A stretch of 64,000 nt of DNA from Anodontia alba (GCA_964016985.1 OZ024825.1:39493557-39557556), one strand, 5' to 3'. Counted from the first letter of the stretch, positions 12,101-21,120 are shown. A program made the numbers and translations. The notes: generated by a model not told the origin, from the letters alone.

Positions 12101-14199
12101 AGTATAAAAAGTTATCAAGGTTTGAAGATAATCAGAATTGCTTTTATGGGCTTTAGCATTTTGAATATTAAATGAAGCTTAACATGTGCCATCATAAAGT
12201 CATTATTAAATACGTAAAACCTAAATAAATAATATCTGCAGTAATATTTAACCACTACCATAATTGTAAGTATTGGGACAGACAAGCCTGAGCAAACAGT
12301 GTAGACCCAGATCAACTGGTAGTCAACTGATTGTGTTGGGGTTTAACAACATGCCAACCCTTATGGGTCATTTTGAGTTGTCTCCCAGGAAAGGGAGAAA
12401 AGAGATAGGAGAGATAGTAGAGGAGATGAAATAGAGGGACAGAAAAGAAAGAGGAAAATGAAAGAGAACGATCAGAAGAAATAAAAACATTCCCCCTCTA
12501 CCCTTACCTGCTGCAAGGACAGCAAGCCTTGCCCAACTGTAAGCCAATATCAGTTGGACGCCCTGGTGACGCAAGATACACAACACCTTTGTCTCACCCA
12601 ACCACTTCTCAACAGGTAGTCAAATGGACTTGTCAGAATTTTAGGACAAGTAGAGTAACAAGGTATCCCAAAATTTAGGGTTAATACGGTATCTTTGTTT
12701 AGATACATGTAGCTTCATCCAGTGCTTTGCATTAAGGGAAGTCAGGGAGTCAGAGATGCCCAAACATTGCGCTGGGAGTTCCAAAAATCAATGCTAGGAA
12801 GTTTGGGACTCCCAACTGTTAAAGATATATAGTCATTTATAACAAAAATTTAGAATGAATTTATGTGTTATTTAGCTTAACAATGGCAGTTTTACTCCAT
12901 AAATGAGAGTTGAAGAATACTGAGGTTGAATTTCTGAAGGTGAGTGAAAAAATTGATCACTAGGACTTCCAGATATTGGAGCTAAGAAGTCCTGGGACTT
13001 CCTGATTTTGACAGTTAGTGCAAGCACTGTTCATCTCTAAAATGCATTGATTTTGCTTGAACACCATACTGTTTTCTGTCAAAAATATTTTACTTTATTA
13101 TATTTACATTATATTATGACATGTGTAGAGCCTTATTAAATATTCAAAATGGTGGCACCCTTGATAATAGTTTTGAAATCATTAATCCTTTAACTGCCAA
13201 TCACAACAATTGCCATCTGCTTTGTCATCTGCTTGTGATTTTAAAAGTCATTTCTGCAAACAGTGTGGACCCAGATCAGACTGCTTCTGATCAGGGTCCA
13301 CACTGTTTGCTCTATGCAAAAATAGGTTTGAAAAGTTTGCAAGAATATTCAGCAGATGACATAAACAGACGCATTTTCAGATGCAGGTTTTCTTGGCATT
13401 TTAAATTAAGGGTTAAAAGCCTTTGTTCATTGAATAACAGGAATCACAAATTTCAGCCATACCATGGGAAAGTAGATCACTGGGGCACAAAAGTTCAAAA
13501 CAGTTGACCAGAGGCCTGGTCAATATAATCTAACATTGTCTAAGTACTTTACCTGCAAATGGACAGGGAAGGCCATGATCCTGCAATAATATATCAGTGA
13601 TAGTTCAGAAAGGATAACTATGATGAAATCAAAATTTTTTATATGTACATAGCTCCAGGTAAAGGCACTATCCACATAATTTATCTTATTTTTCCACAAA
13701 AACATACGATGTAAGTAATTAGAAGTGGCTCGATGAGGCACTTCGAATAAGTGCCACCATGTTTATGTCAAAAATAAGAAAAATGAGGCAGCGCATGAAA
13801 AAAAAAAACAAAAACAAAATGGCATGTGAGCCCAGCAAAGACTCAGATCAGCCTGGGTATCTGCCCAGTCTGATCAGTCCAACCTGTCTGCATGAAGAAA
13901 GCTTGGGTCCTTAGCTACCCATTCAGTGCACAGAGAAGACTGATCAGACTGGGCAGATGCCCAGGCTGATATGAGTCTTCGCTGGGCGCACATGCCATTT
14001 TGTTGGTTTTGTCATGCGCTGGCTCAAATATCAATTCTTCTCCTTTGAAAAAGGCACCTTATCTGGAGCTTTGTGTGTACCTCTGATACTGTTTGGGGAC
14101 TTCTCTTGCCATATTGGCAGCAGCTAGGTCCTGAGGAAGCCTATCGTATTGTGCTCTAATTCTGTCAGGGATATTTGTAACTTGTATTGATGTTGCCAT
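2943..14199 (-). CDS. STIL: STIL homologue, N-terminal part (six exons, 3' end outside window)
   Basis: STIL (SCL/TAL1 interrupting locus; Ana2/SAS-5 group) is a centriole-duplication factor that works with PLK4, SAS-6 and CPAP at the procentriole. Six exons on the minus strand (14081-14199, 11263-11367, 8280-8395, 7649-7749, 6822-6881, 2943-3190) have GT/AG borders and compatible phases 2,2,1,0,0,2, giving 249 codons plus two bases. The protein follows the vertebrate STIL N-terminal domain in order: FPSTKNILWD, CYRKPKLCVSEK, VDEDGEGVVF with RLDP, GDLLIP, YSSALQ with CCSKD, then VPIVPTALSKNLS and ISHMQGTPKTG. Vertebrate STIL has the same blocks (for example PIIPTALARNLS). The ATG at 14199 is the first in the exon; a 3' splice site just upstream implies a noncoding leader exon. 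The C-terminal two thirds (CPAP/PLK4-binding and STAN regions) are not in the window. Homology is recognised from memory of the family; exon joins are inferred. Confidence 0.88.
3191..5019. other. STIL intron with hairpin repeats
   Basis: Intronic. It holds a palindrome of the GACAGTGTAGACCCTGATGAG type (3552-3612), a family C foldback (3877-3960), and repeated ATAATCGATTATT-like segments near 3337-3420 and 3720-3745. No exon with supported borders was seen. Confidence 0.5.
5020..5295 (-). repeat. Unclassified dispersed repeat, copy 1
   Basis: About 275 bp very similar to 12,330-12,603: both contain GGGACA...AGAGGAGATGAAA, a CCCCCTCTACCCT block, AGCCAATATCAGTTGGACGCC-like and GATACACAACACC-like segments in the same order. 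On the minus strand it begins GGTTGGGTGAG and ends near AACAC. SINE-like in size, but no clear B box is visible. Confidence 0.7.
6336..6440. repeat. Foldback MITE, family A
   Basis: GTACTCATTTGAAAAGCCTC and its diverged complement, ending GTTTTCGTGGAGAAATAAG. The left arm is shortened. Confidence 0.7.
6822..6881 (-). CDS. STIL: STIL exon 5
   Basis: A 60-bp exon, phase 0 at both ends: acceptor TTACATTTCCAG, donor GTAATA. It encodes 20 residues, LQNGLKDRSS to YSSALQ, matching the vertebrate block ending DDFSSALKALQ. A second AG six bases in (CTGCAG) would remove two residues. Confidence 0.82.
6929..7165. mobile_element. piggyBac-type MITE (CCCATAAAGCGCC ends)
   Basis: TTAA at 6925-6928 and 7166-7169. 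The ends are CCCATAAAGCGCC and GGTGCTTTAAGGG. The centre is a long palindrome GCAAACAGTGTGGACCCAG and its complement around CTCCTCAAGGAG. It shares the palindrome type, but not the termini, with the element at 1054-1257. Confidence 0.82.
7506..7583. repeat. Foldback MITE, family A, internally deleted
   Basis: GTGGGTACTC...ATTAGAAGTGCCTCACTGA followed directly by the right arm CATATGTTTTTGTGGAGAAATGAG. The inner right half of the palindrome is gone. Confidence 0.65.
7649..7749 (-). CDS. STIL: STIL exon 4
   Basis: Acceptor TTACTCTGCCAG before 7749, donor GTGAGT after 7649. Two bases complete an Asp codon, then 33 codons: GEGVVFNVERLDPVGDP through GDLLIPFT. This corresponds to the vertebrate DEDEEGVTLTVDRFDPGRE and LPGDFLIPC blocks. 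Confidence 0.88.
7963..7988. repeat. Poly-A tract
   Basis: A run of A of about 26 bp inside the STIL intron. Confidence 0.9.
8280..8395 (-). CDS. STIL: STIL exon 3
   Basis: Acceptor TTTTTATTTTCAG before 8395, donor GTATGT after 8280. It encodes KPKLCVSEKVLRFAQRHAES through GCVLVGTLLVDE, phase 2 in and phase 1 out. It aligns with vertebrate NPKLVVTEKTIRLAYRHAK and CFLLGSL. Confidence 0.9.
8516..8638. repeat. Foldback MITE, family A
   Basis: Arms TTTTTCTTATTTCT...GAAATATAT around GTGGGTACTCATTAGAAGTG and its complement. It sits in STIL intron 2. Confidence 0.8.
8775..9585. mobile_element. Non-autonomous TIR element with 6-bp TSD
   Basis: Ends CAGGGGTCAAGCT and AGCTTGACCCCTG are exact complements. 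The flanks TATTAT (8769-8774 and 9586-9591) form a 6-bp target duplication. Length 811 bp, no transposase. It is a second family with CAG...CTG termini, like those at 10,571 and 12,720. Confidence 0.82.
9690..10143 (+). repeat. Remnant of satellite-core type element with (GGAC) tract and 3' hairpin
   Basis: The right end has GTGGACGGACAGACAGG followed by ATATTCCCACTTTTA...AAAGTGTGGGTATA, a terminal hairpin. This is the same order as in the longer elements at 30,853, 37,584 and 41,020. The left limit is a guess. Confidence 0.45.
10204..10383. mobile_element. piggyBac-type MITE, CCCTTGTC family, diverged
   Basis: TTAA at 10200-10203 and 10384-10387. Left end CCCTTGTCATGCTGAA; right end AGCAGAATCAGGG. 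The inner palindrome is partly lost. Confidence 0.78.
10420..10941. mobile_element. piggyBac-type MITE (CCCATTGTAGTCTG ends) carrying a nested element
   Basis: TTAA at 10416-10419 and 10942-10945. Termini CCCATTGTAGTCTG and CAGTCTACAATGTG. The inner palindrome GCAAACAGTGTAGACCCAG lies at 10,458-10,525. The right half is interrupted by the 299-bp element at 10,571-10,869. Confidence 0.75.
10571..10869. mobile_element. Small TIR element (CAGGGATATT ends) with 6-bp TSD
   Basis: Ends CAGGGATATT and AATATCCCTG, flanked by CTGACA (10565-10570 and 10870-10875). It is nested within the TTAA element at 10,420. No coding capacity. Confidence 0.78.
11086..11208. repeat. Foldback MITE, family A (near-perfect copy)
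   Basis: One of the best copies: TATTTTTCTTATTTCTCCA, then ACATGTTGTGGGTACTCATT and AGAAGCGCCTC, with almost exact complement ending GGAGAAATAAGAAA. Confidence 0.85.
11263..11367 (-). CDS. STIL: STIL exon 2
   Basis: Acceptor CTTTCTTTTTGTAG before 11367, donor GTGTGT after 11263. Phase 2 in and out. It encodes NSEEIQLLKFPSTKNILWD through ILHISCY. The FPSTKNILWD and LHISCYR blocks match vertebrate FPPSKCALWN and LHLSYYR. Confidence 0.87.
11428..11553. repeat. Foldback MITE, family A
   Basis: ATAATATTTTTTCTTATTTT arm, TTACTCATTAGAAGCATCTC and complement, right arm GAAATAAGAAAAATATC. Confidence 0.8.
11589..11731 (-). mobile_element. 5'-truncated tRNA SINE with 11-bp TSD
   Basis: Only the 3' half of the SINE is present (GAGGTTTTACGGCCC to TTTCGCCAGAAA on the plus strand); the tRNA head is missing. 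The duplication CCTTATCTGGT flanks it (11578-11588 and 11732-11742), so the truncation occurred at insertion. Confidence 0.85.
12330..12603 (-). repeat. Unclassified dispersed repeat, copy 2
   Basis: Counterpart of 5,020-5,295, with the same block order. On the minus strand it runs from GGTTGGGTGAGACAAAGG to AAACCCCAACAC. Confidence 0.7.
12720..13029. mobile_element. 310-bp TIR MITE (CAGTGCTT ends), copy 1
   Basis: Ends CAGTGCTTTGCATTAA and TTAGTGCAAGCACTG. Very similar over its whole length to 16,608-16,917, and both are 310 bp. TTCATC flanks both sides (12714-12719 and 13030-13035). Confidence 0.85.
13194..13412. mobile_element. piggyBac-type MITE related to 6929-7165
   Basis: TTAA at 13190-13193 and 13413-13416. 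Internal order matches the inverted copy of 6,929-7,165: GTCATCTGCTTGTGATTTTA, the GCAAACAGTGTGGACCCAG palindrome, then TATGCAAAAATAGG. Confidence 0.78.
13672..13782. repeat. Foldback MITE, family A, diverged
   Basis: CACATAATTTATCTTATTTT arm, AATTAGAAGTGGCTC centre with a degenerate complement. Confidence 0.65.
13783..14026. repeat. Foldback element (TGAGGCAGCGCATG ends)
   Basis: Outer arms TGAGGCAGCGCATGA and TCATGCGCTGGCTCA. Inner arms GCCCAGCAAAGACTCAG and its complement. The centre contains GGGTATCTGCCCAG and GGGCAGATGCCC. It lies 55 bp from STIL exon 1. Confidence 0.75.
14081..14199 (-). CDS. STIL: STIL exon 1 (first coding exon)
   Basis: The ATG at 14199 opens MATSIQVTNIPDRIRAQ through PKQYQ, 39 codons plus two bases, donor GTACAC after 14081. 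The exon starts at 14214 after CTTTCAG, so 15 bases of 5' UTR are in this exon. This segment is not conserved in sequence with vertebrate STIL; it is included because of phase and position. Confidence 0.75.
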
Positions 14200-14214
14200 A
14201 TAGTACTACAAAAC

Positions 14215-16233
14215 CTGAAAGAAAAATAATGCTGAAATATGAATGACTTGATTACCATATTCGACCTAATTACCGCACCGTGGACTTGGATTTTTCAAAA
14301 TTACTGGGAAACCTTGTAGTAAAATATGTATCCACCTACTATAAGTGAAACAAGATGAGCAAATGATTTATTTAATGGTGCTTACGCCATGTTTTGTGGG
14401 GGGTTTTTTTTCTGATTTTCTTTCTAAAAGCATATGTTGTGTGTACCCATTTGAATTGCATTGACAAGTCAATGCAATTCAAATGGGTACCCGCAACATA
14501 TGCCTTTATAAAGAAGTAGACAAAAAGTACACAGGCTGTAATCTGAAGACTTCAGAATTACTTGACTGTGCGCTTATAGGGGTATGTGCGGTAATTTGGT
14601 CGAAAAGGGTATTTATAAATAAACAAATGAGCCTCAAGATCAGAAAATGTACCTTTGGACTATGATGACTCTCAAATCAGCTTGTGCATCGACAGCATTC
14701 TGATCAGTCTCTCTTGCCTGTATGAATAAAATCTGCATCCTTGTCTAATCAAATGCGCCCAGTGAAGATTCTAATCAGACTGTACTAATGCACAGACTGA
14801 CCGGAATCTTCGCTGGACACACATCAGAAGGTACGTTTTCTGATGTTGTGATGCAAATGATCTTTATCATGGCAAAATCTTGCTGTATGTTTTTGTACCC
14901 AGTCCAAGATTATTTTTTTTTTCACACTGAGCTGATCTCTGCTTGTCTGGTCTGCCTTTGACACTACTTTCAGGTTTTCCAAGCAAGTCGAAAATGAATA
15001 CGGAAATACCCAGGCAAGACCACAACCATCCCAAGGCAGCAGATAATGATTTAGTGAAACGACAACTAGGGCTGTCACGTTTACAAAAATCTGTAAACAC
15101 ATACATGTGTCATACACGAAACGATTCCGTGTCCCCGAAACAGTTTTAAAAAAACATATTACAAAAAGACAAGAAGAGATTTAATGCCAACTATTTACTT
15201 GTTTTGATAAATTTCCATCATGGGAAGATATGCTTCTGCCTACATGCTATAGCATTCAGTCATTTGCATTTCGCGAAAATCCTGAAGAATAACTAAATGT
15301 TACTCAGCCAGCTGAGTAATTGCCAATTATTTTGAAGATGCTACTGTACTGTGTATTGGATTTACCCAACAACATTTCGTGATCCCATAAACAGCAGAAT
15401 CGAAGTATGGGTAGTTTCATAGAAGGAAAAGAATGAAATAAAGCACCAAACTTTGCTTTAAATCCTTCATTTAAATTTATAAAATAAACATTCATTCAAC
15501 TTTGATTCATTTTTGTTTTGACAAAAATATAGTTCCGACGCTGTCTCCGTAGAGCAAAACTTCCCTCTTGCCTTGATTGTCAGCAACAGTAAAATCCTGC
15601 CACACTGGGGATCAGAAATATTTTTAGGATAGTGAAAGAGCACAAGAACAAAGGAAGTGACTATTATTATGATATAAAATTTTAATGATGCCACTTGTTT
15701 GATCATGTGTAAGTCAGGCCTAAAAAAATAAATCTTCTGTTTCCAATTTCATCACCAATTTGCTATAGGGTCGGTAGGTCAGCAACTTTTCTTTCTTTTT
15801 TTCTCTCTACTTTTTATTTCCATGATAAATTACCGTCGGTGAATTGTAATTTTTTTTAATGGATCTTAAAATATTTTGACTTCTCTTACCAAAATTTGAC
15901 TGTTTTTGAATACCGATGACAAAGGGGCGCTGTGTTTAACAGCCTTTATTTTATTTTAGGCAGTCGGTCGGGAAATCAGAAACATAACATTGTTTTAGGC
16001 CTCATGTGTTCGTGTAAACTGCCAGTCAATTTTGTGAACATTGTCTAGACAGACAAGAAACACTCCCGGTTACACATTTAAATGAAATAGCCCTAATGGC
16101 AACACAAAACATCACTTCCTGCTGAGAGTGCCACCCATCAGGTGGTTCACTTGGCCATTTGTTTCATTACAAGGTCTCCTAATTTTGGAGTTCCTGTTTT
16201 TCTCTCCAGCTCCAGATAAAAGGGAGTATCAAT
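14215..16233. other. Region upstream of STIL exon 1
   Basis: It holds a family A palindrome (14,396-14,522) and an inverted repeat with ends CAGAAAATGTACCTT and AAGGTACGTTTTCTG (14,640-14,842). The rest shows no gene. A noncoding STIL leader exon must lie here or further right but cannot be placed. Confidence 0.5.
14396..14522. repeat. Foldback MITE, family A variant
   Basis: The centre reads GTACCCATTTGAATTGCATT GAC and its exact complement: the left half of the usual core has been replaced but the palindrome is kept. Confidence 0.75.
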
Positions 16234-16358
16234 CAAATATTCTTTCTTATTTCTCTACAAAAACATCTGTTGTGTGGTTTTTCCTCCACAAGGCCCTCCT
16301 AACATGTCTAATGAGTACACACAATATGTTTTCACGGAGAAATAAGAAAAACATCAAC
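16234..16358. repeat. Foldback MITE, family A, centre damaged
   Basis: Arms ATTCTTTCTTATTTCTC and GGAGAAATAAGAAAAAC are clear; the central palindrome is replaced by unrelated sequence before TAATGAGTACAC. Confidence 0.65.
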
Positions 16359-16504
16359 ATTTTTGGTTGGAAAAAAGCACCTTATCTGGAGCTATGCCTA
16401 GTACCTAGGGATCAAAAGCAGATATGGGATGAAACACATATCAGTTATCTATTTAAAAAAATTCTTATGTATGCATTACATGCACAAAAGATGCTGCTGC
16501 AAAA

Positions 16505-16535
<31 letters not shown>

Positions 16536-16607
16536 ACGGAGGTAGGGTATGAGTGGTGTTGCCATTGGACAAATATCAATTGCTTGTCTCTCTGACATCA
16601 TTATCAC

Positions 16608-16917
16608 CAGTGCTTGCATTAAGGGCAGTCTGGGAGTCAGAGACTCCCAAAAATTGCCCTTGGACTTCAAAAAATCAATGCCAGGAAGTCTGGGACTCCC
16701 AACTTATTAAGATATTTAGTCATTTATAACAAAAATTTAGAATGAATTTATGTGTTATTTAGCTTAACAATGGCAGTTTTACTCCATAAATGAGAGTTTA
16801 AGAATATTGAGGTTGAATTTCTCAAAGCGAGTGAAAAAATTTGATCACCAGGACTTCCAGATATTGGAGCTAGGAAGTCCTGGGACTTCCTAATTTTGAC
16901 AGTTAGTGCAAGCACTG
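16608..16917. mobile_element. 310-bp TIR MITE (CAGTGCTT ends), copy 2, 8-bp TSD
   Basis: Ends CAGTGCTTGCATTAA and TTAGTGCAAGCACTG. Flanked by ATTATCAC on both sides (16600-16607 and 16918-16925). An 8-bp duplication and CAG...CTG ends fit hAT-type MITEs; superfamily is inference. Confidence 0.87.
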
Positions 16918-17203
16918 ATTATCACACTGATCAAGCCTTAGCACTTGTTTACCGAACCCTGTCTGAATGCCTCAGAGGTTAAGACATAACTGAAGAAAGA
17001 AAGAAATATAATGCACATGTCTACGTCCTGGTGAATGAATGTCTATTGATGTATCACCAGATTCTGATTCTACACATTGAGTGATTGTAGGGAGAGACAT
17101 TCCCTGTGAAGAATTAACCCAACCCAAATTTTAGTGGTCACACTCTATTCTCATTCTATCAAAACTTCAGAAATTGCACAATGTTACAGTATTAGGCTTG
17201 TTT

Positions 17204-17511
17204 GTTTGTATGTGGTAGAGTTTTACACCCCAGTCAACACGTCTTAAGGTTGTAGAACAGGTCATTAAATCTACGCTCACTTTTCCTGGGCTGGTTTAGT
17301 TCTCTCAGAGGATTTTAATGGCAAAAACCATTAACATACATTTGCCACTGACTGACAACTGCCTTTCTTGAATCAGCAGAAGGTGTATGACCACTGAAAT
17401 GATCGCAGCTATGATCAATCTCCATGAATGTTATGCGGCCGTGCTGGGATTCAAACTTGCGACCCTTGGATCTGCAGGCAGATGCACTACCGACCATGCT
17501 GTTAGAGTACT
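17204..17511 (-). mobile_element. Second SINE type: different tRNA head, related tail
   Basis: The minus strand starts with a tRNA-like head (GGTCGGTAGTGCATCTGCC, GTTTGAATCCC B box), then a body with GATTGATCAT-like, GATTCAAGAAAGGCAGTTG and a tail ending AACAAACA. Body and tail resemble the SINE at 39,059 but the tRNA part differs. Confidence 0.75.
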
Positions 17512-18558
17512 AAGTTGTTAATGGATGGAAGTTTCATCTGTCATACTGTAGTGCCTTGTTATTGTCAATTTACCTGTCAAATACCTGGAATCTAAATTGT
17601 ATTCACAGAAGTTGAATAAAGCTACTGCATCAAACCCAGTTTTTAGTTTTTGTTCTTTACCTTAATTTTTATTAAAAATACTGAATTCCACACAAGGACA
17701 TAAACTATCCAATTACACCATGTATACACAGATTCCTGTCAAAATCATTGGTGAATCTACAAAAAATGTTGGGCAGGTGCAAACATGTTTGCAGCTTATC
17801 CGCGAACATATATTTACGCATAAATTATCATAAAACACACAGAAAATCTCAAAGTGAACTGTATAAATGATTGTAAAAATTGTATGTGTAACATTTCGTG
17901 GAAAATAACTGACTGATGACAAGTATTTTGTCTTTAGAAACCATTTGTTTACAACCGGAAATAGATATAATGCCGCTTAAAGATTCGTATCGTTGGTTCA
18001 AGTCAACGTGCGACTCTTCCTTCTTTTGTATGTTTTGCTTGGCTAGATGTAGAGGTTTATACTAGACATGAACAATTTAAGATTTATATACTCTATCAAA
18101 ATGGCTTTAAATTCGATTGTCACGCCTGAAGTTGGAAATTCATGTCTCTACATAACCATTGGTTGATGCGCATGCGCGTTACTTGAGACGCGCTGAATTC
18201 AAACTCTACAGATGCTGTCCAAAAGTACAGACGAACCGGTCCTAGACCTAAATGTGACCGCATGTGACCCATCAAAACGGCCCCAAGCAGGCATACTATT
18301 ACCAAGATTTCATGAAACACACTGATTTTTTGTACATTTTGAATATTTGCTTGCCTATATATTCCTCAAAACTAGACTTTTTTATCATAAAATCTGGCAT
18401 CTGACAGTAAATAAACGACTTCCCTGGGGTCTGGGGTTTTGGGGAGCAAGGGAACAGACCCAGTTCAAGAATGAGAGACTAACTGAACTTTTACAGGCCG
18501 TCAGGCGCCACATTTATGATTGTATCAATATTTTTAAACCTTTCTTTGATAATAAAAT
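17512..18558. other. Non-coding, nothing recognised
   Basis: Between the SINE and the poly-T tract. A locally CpG-richer stretch (about 17,990-18,260) is the kind of place where a minus-strand leader exon or promoter could lie, but no specific signal supports it. Confidence 0.35.
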
Positions 18559-18562
18559 GTCT

Positions 18563-18606
<44 letters not shown>
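18559..18606. repeat. Poly-T tract
   Basis: About 48 T residues, followed by TTG repeats. Confidence 0.95.
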
Positions 18607-18607
<1 letters not shown>

Positions 18608-18729
18608 TTGTTGTTGTTTTTTTATGGAATATGCAATGGAGCCTTTTAGAGATTCGACACTCGCCAAAATTCGTTTACTTTGTTTAAAATTTGTGAAGAG
18701 ATTCCACCGGAGAGCGGATGTTTCATAGT

Positions 18730-18877
18730 CATTTCAGTTGTACAGCTCGCTGAAGAGCTGGCTGGTAATAATACCCAAGTTCGTCAACCTGACATTATCT
18801 TAGACTTCAGTAAGGAATTTGACAGAGTAAAGCATCAGAAGCTCGTGTCCAAGTTGCACCAACATAGTGTCAGAGGG
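18730..18877 (+). pseudogene. LINE A reverse transcriptase, fragment 1
   Basis: Encodes QLAEELAGN then ILDFSKEFDRVKHQKLVSKL, the RT motif with the first catalytic Asp (DFSKAFD type). It stops at VRG, where LINE B is inserted. Confidence 0.85.
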
Positions 18878-20650
18878 CGCACTCCGGCATTCTTCTTCTT
18901 CTGATCAAGTGCAGGGACCCACTCTGGAGAATCGTCGCACTGTGAAAAACTCGATCTAACGGTCATCAGTAGGCATGGTATTTACAAGTTAAAAGAGGAT
19001 AAAAAGTTAAAAATCGTCTGCATAGTCTAGTAGGAAGCTTACCTCTGTAGACCCTCATTAAAGGCGCCCAAGGAGTAGGCTTTGACGCGGACTTCCGGCA
19101 TCTTGTTCCACAGGCGGAGGCTGATGAGAAGAAGGAATAGGTAAAAGCGTCTGTCCGGCAGTATGGAACCAGGAAACAAAGACTGCGTCCACAGGTGTTC
19201 AGTACTGTTGGATGAAGGAAACTGGCAGCTGTTATGTCAACGGGGCCGATACCGTGACGATTCTACACACTTAATATTGACTAGTGCGTCGAGTCTGCAA
19301 GGACTGCCAACCAAGATCCTCAATCATCTAACCTGCTGATGTGTCGGTAGTCTCCTACGGCAAAGCGGGCGGCTCTTCGTTGCACTGCTTCTAGTTCCTT
19401 GATGTTTTCTTCGTCAACGGGTCCCAAACTGAGCATGCTATAGTGTAGGCCTAAAAAGGGTTTCGTAGCACTGTCCCTTGGTGGTTATTGGGCAGCTTAA
19501 CATGTTTATTCTAAAGAGGACTAAGCTAATGTTCGCTTTCTTGGTCACGGCATCGATATGTTGGTTCCATATGACAGATTTTCGGAAAGCGTCACTCCCA
19601 AGTATTTTCTCGATTTGACAACTTTTAGGGTATGTCTGTGAATGGTGTAGATTCTGTGAGTTGGTTTCCTCTTCTTGGTGAAGCGTATCACCTCACCCTT
19701 TGTGGGATTGAAGGCCATCGACCAGTCTCTTTCCCAGTCTTGTAGTCTGTCCAAGTTCTCTTGTAGCATTTCTTAATCAGCTGGAGACCTGAGGATTCGG
19801 TGCAGGAAGTGTCGTCTGCGAAAAGACGGCAGGTGAAAGATACACGGCTTGGCATGCCATTGATACTCACCAAGAAGAGGAGGGGGCGAGGACCGTCCCC
19901 TGTGGTATACCAGAGGTGACTCGGGCTGTAGGAGATGGCCGGCCTTCCACTAGGACTTGCTGTCTCATGTTCTTGAGGAAACTGGATTTACACTGTAGAA
20001 GCTGGCCTCTGATTCTGTAGTGATGAAATTTTCTGGCAAGGCGCTGATGAGGCACTATCAAATGCCTTCGAAAAATCTAGTAGCACATCGTCAATCTGTC
20101 CACCACCACGAAGCCCCGCTGCTTAGTCATGTACCGTTAGGATGAGTTGGCTCTCGCAGGATCTTTTCTTCTTTAAACCATGTTGTTGGTCTATCAGTAT
20201 GCTATGAACGAGGTGCTTCATGAACTAACTATGGAGGACATGTTCCATCACCTTACTGGACGATGGGCCTGTAATTTGAAGCATCACTGCGGTCACCGTA
20301 CTTGAAGAGGAGAGTCGCATTTGCATGTTTCCAGTCGCTGGGCACCTCTCCTTGTTGACGTGAAGCTTGGTAAACAAGTGTCAGAGCTGGAGCAATTTCG
20401 ACTGCTGTTTCCTCAAGTAGTGTTGAGGGGACACTGTCTGGTCCCGATGCCATGTGGGGGGTTAGATTATGCATTAGTTTCTGGACCCCACTGATATGCA
20501 CCTCGCAAGTTTTTTTTTTTCCATATCTGGGTAAGGGCTCTCCCCAAGTGATGGAGCGCTGGTTTGGTTTCATCCTCCTTTGTAAAGACGCTGCTAAATT
20601 GTTGGTTCACCTGGGAGTCACTGTAGGTTGTTCCACATTTCTTTAAAGGG
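18878..20650 (-). mobile_element. LINE B inserted in LINE A, opposite orientation
   Basis: A minus-strand reverse transcriptase remnant. In order from 20,650 down: [69 protein letters not shown] with KYLGVTL, and EAVQRRAARF. These are RT motifs of the CR1/jockey class. Several frameshifts separate the pieces. The 3' end is a GAAGAAGAA-type repeat (near 18,890). AGGG occurs at both junctions and may be a short target duplication. Confidence 0.85.
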
Positions 20651-20655
20651 GACAC
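19545..20655 (-). pseudogene. LINE B reverse transcriptase (frameshifted)
   Basis: The coding remains span at least three frames: the pre-RT/RT start (20,655-20,253), the catalytic core with DFSKAFD, IPQGTVLAP and FADDT (20,090-19,690), and the thumb-like part (19,769-19,545). Frameshifts lie near 20,520, 20,065 and 19,860. No intact ORF remains. Confidence 0.85.
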
Positions 20656-20870
20656 ACCATGGATTAAAGCATTTCTGATTCGATGCTCTCAAACAGCTGT
20701 ATTCGAGGGTGAATGAATATCAGAAATCCCTGTAAACTCTGCAGTCACCCAAGCCTCTGGGCTTGGTCCTTTATTATTTCTCCTATACATAAATTACCTA
20801 CCAGAGAATATACACTCACAGGTCCGCTTGTTCGCAGACGACACCGCAGTCTACCTTAAAAGGAGGGGTA
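20651..20870 (+). pseudogene. LINE A reverse transcriptase, fragment 2
   Basis: Resumes with GDTPWIKAFLIRCSQT exactly where fragment 1 ended (VRG). After a stop it continues [16 protein letters not shown] and [11 protein letters not shown] (motif C, FADD). At about 20,875 it runs into a repeat that also occurs near 25,250 and 46,410. Confidence 0.8.
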
Positions 20871-20874
20871 AGAG

Positions 20875-21120
20875 AAAAGTTAAGGGAGCGCCACAATCAC
20901 AAACCACAGCCCTTCCCAGACACCGAGAGGAGGAGGAAACAGACAAAACAAACAAGCAGAAATCGAACAAACGTACGAAAAGCACCAAGGCTAGCTCTTT
21001 TCCTCAAGCGAGGTAATTGCAATGCTAAAAGGACTGAAAAACACAAGAACAAAAGTTCTTAACGCCGAAAATGACTCTGCTATAGATTATAGGCACTTTA
21101 CAATTATAGAAACGCCTGTG
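20875..21120 (+). repeat. Dispersed repeat inserted in LINE A
   Basis: GCGCCACAATCACAAACCACAG and CTTCCCAGACACCGAGAG resemble segments near 25,250, 46,405, 53,250 and 55,245. It separates the FADD motif from the KYLG motif of LINE A and so is probably an insertion. Borders are uncertain. Confidence 0.5.

Noticed and set aside
13562..13589. 28-bp candidate mini-exon on the minus strand (IMAFPVHLQ) between STIL exons 1 and 2
   Set aside because: Borders look acceptable (TTATTGCAG, GTAAAG), but the phase does not fit the join between exons 1 and 2, which already match directly.
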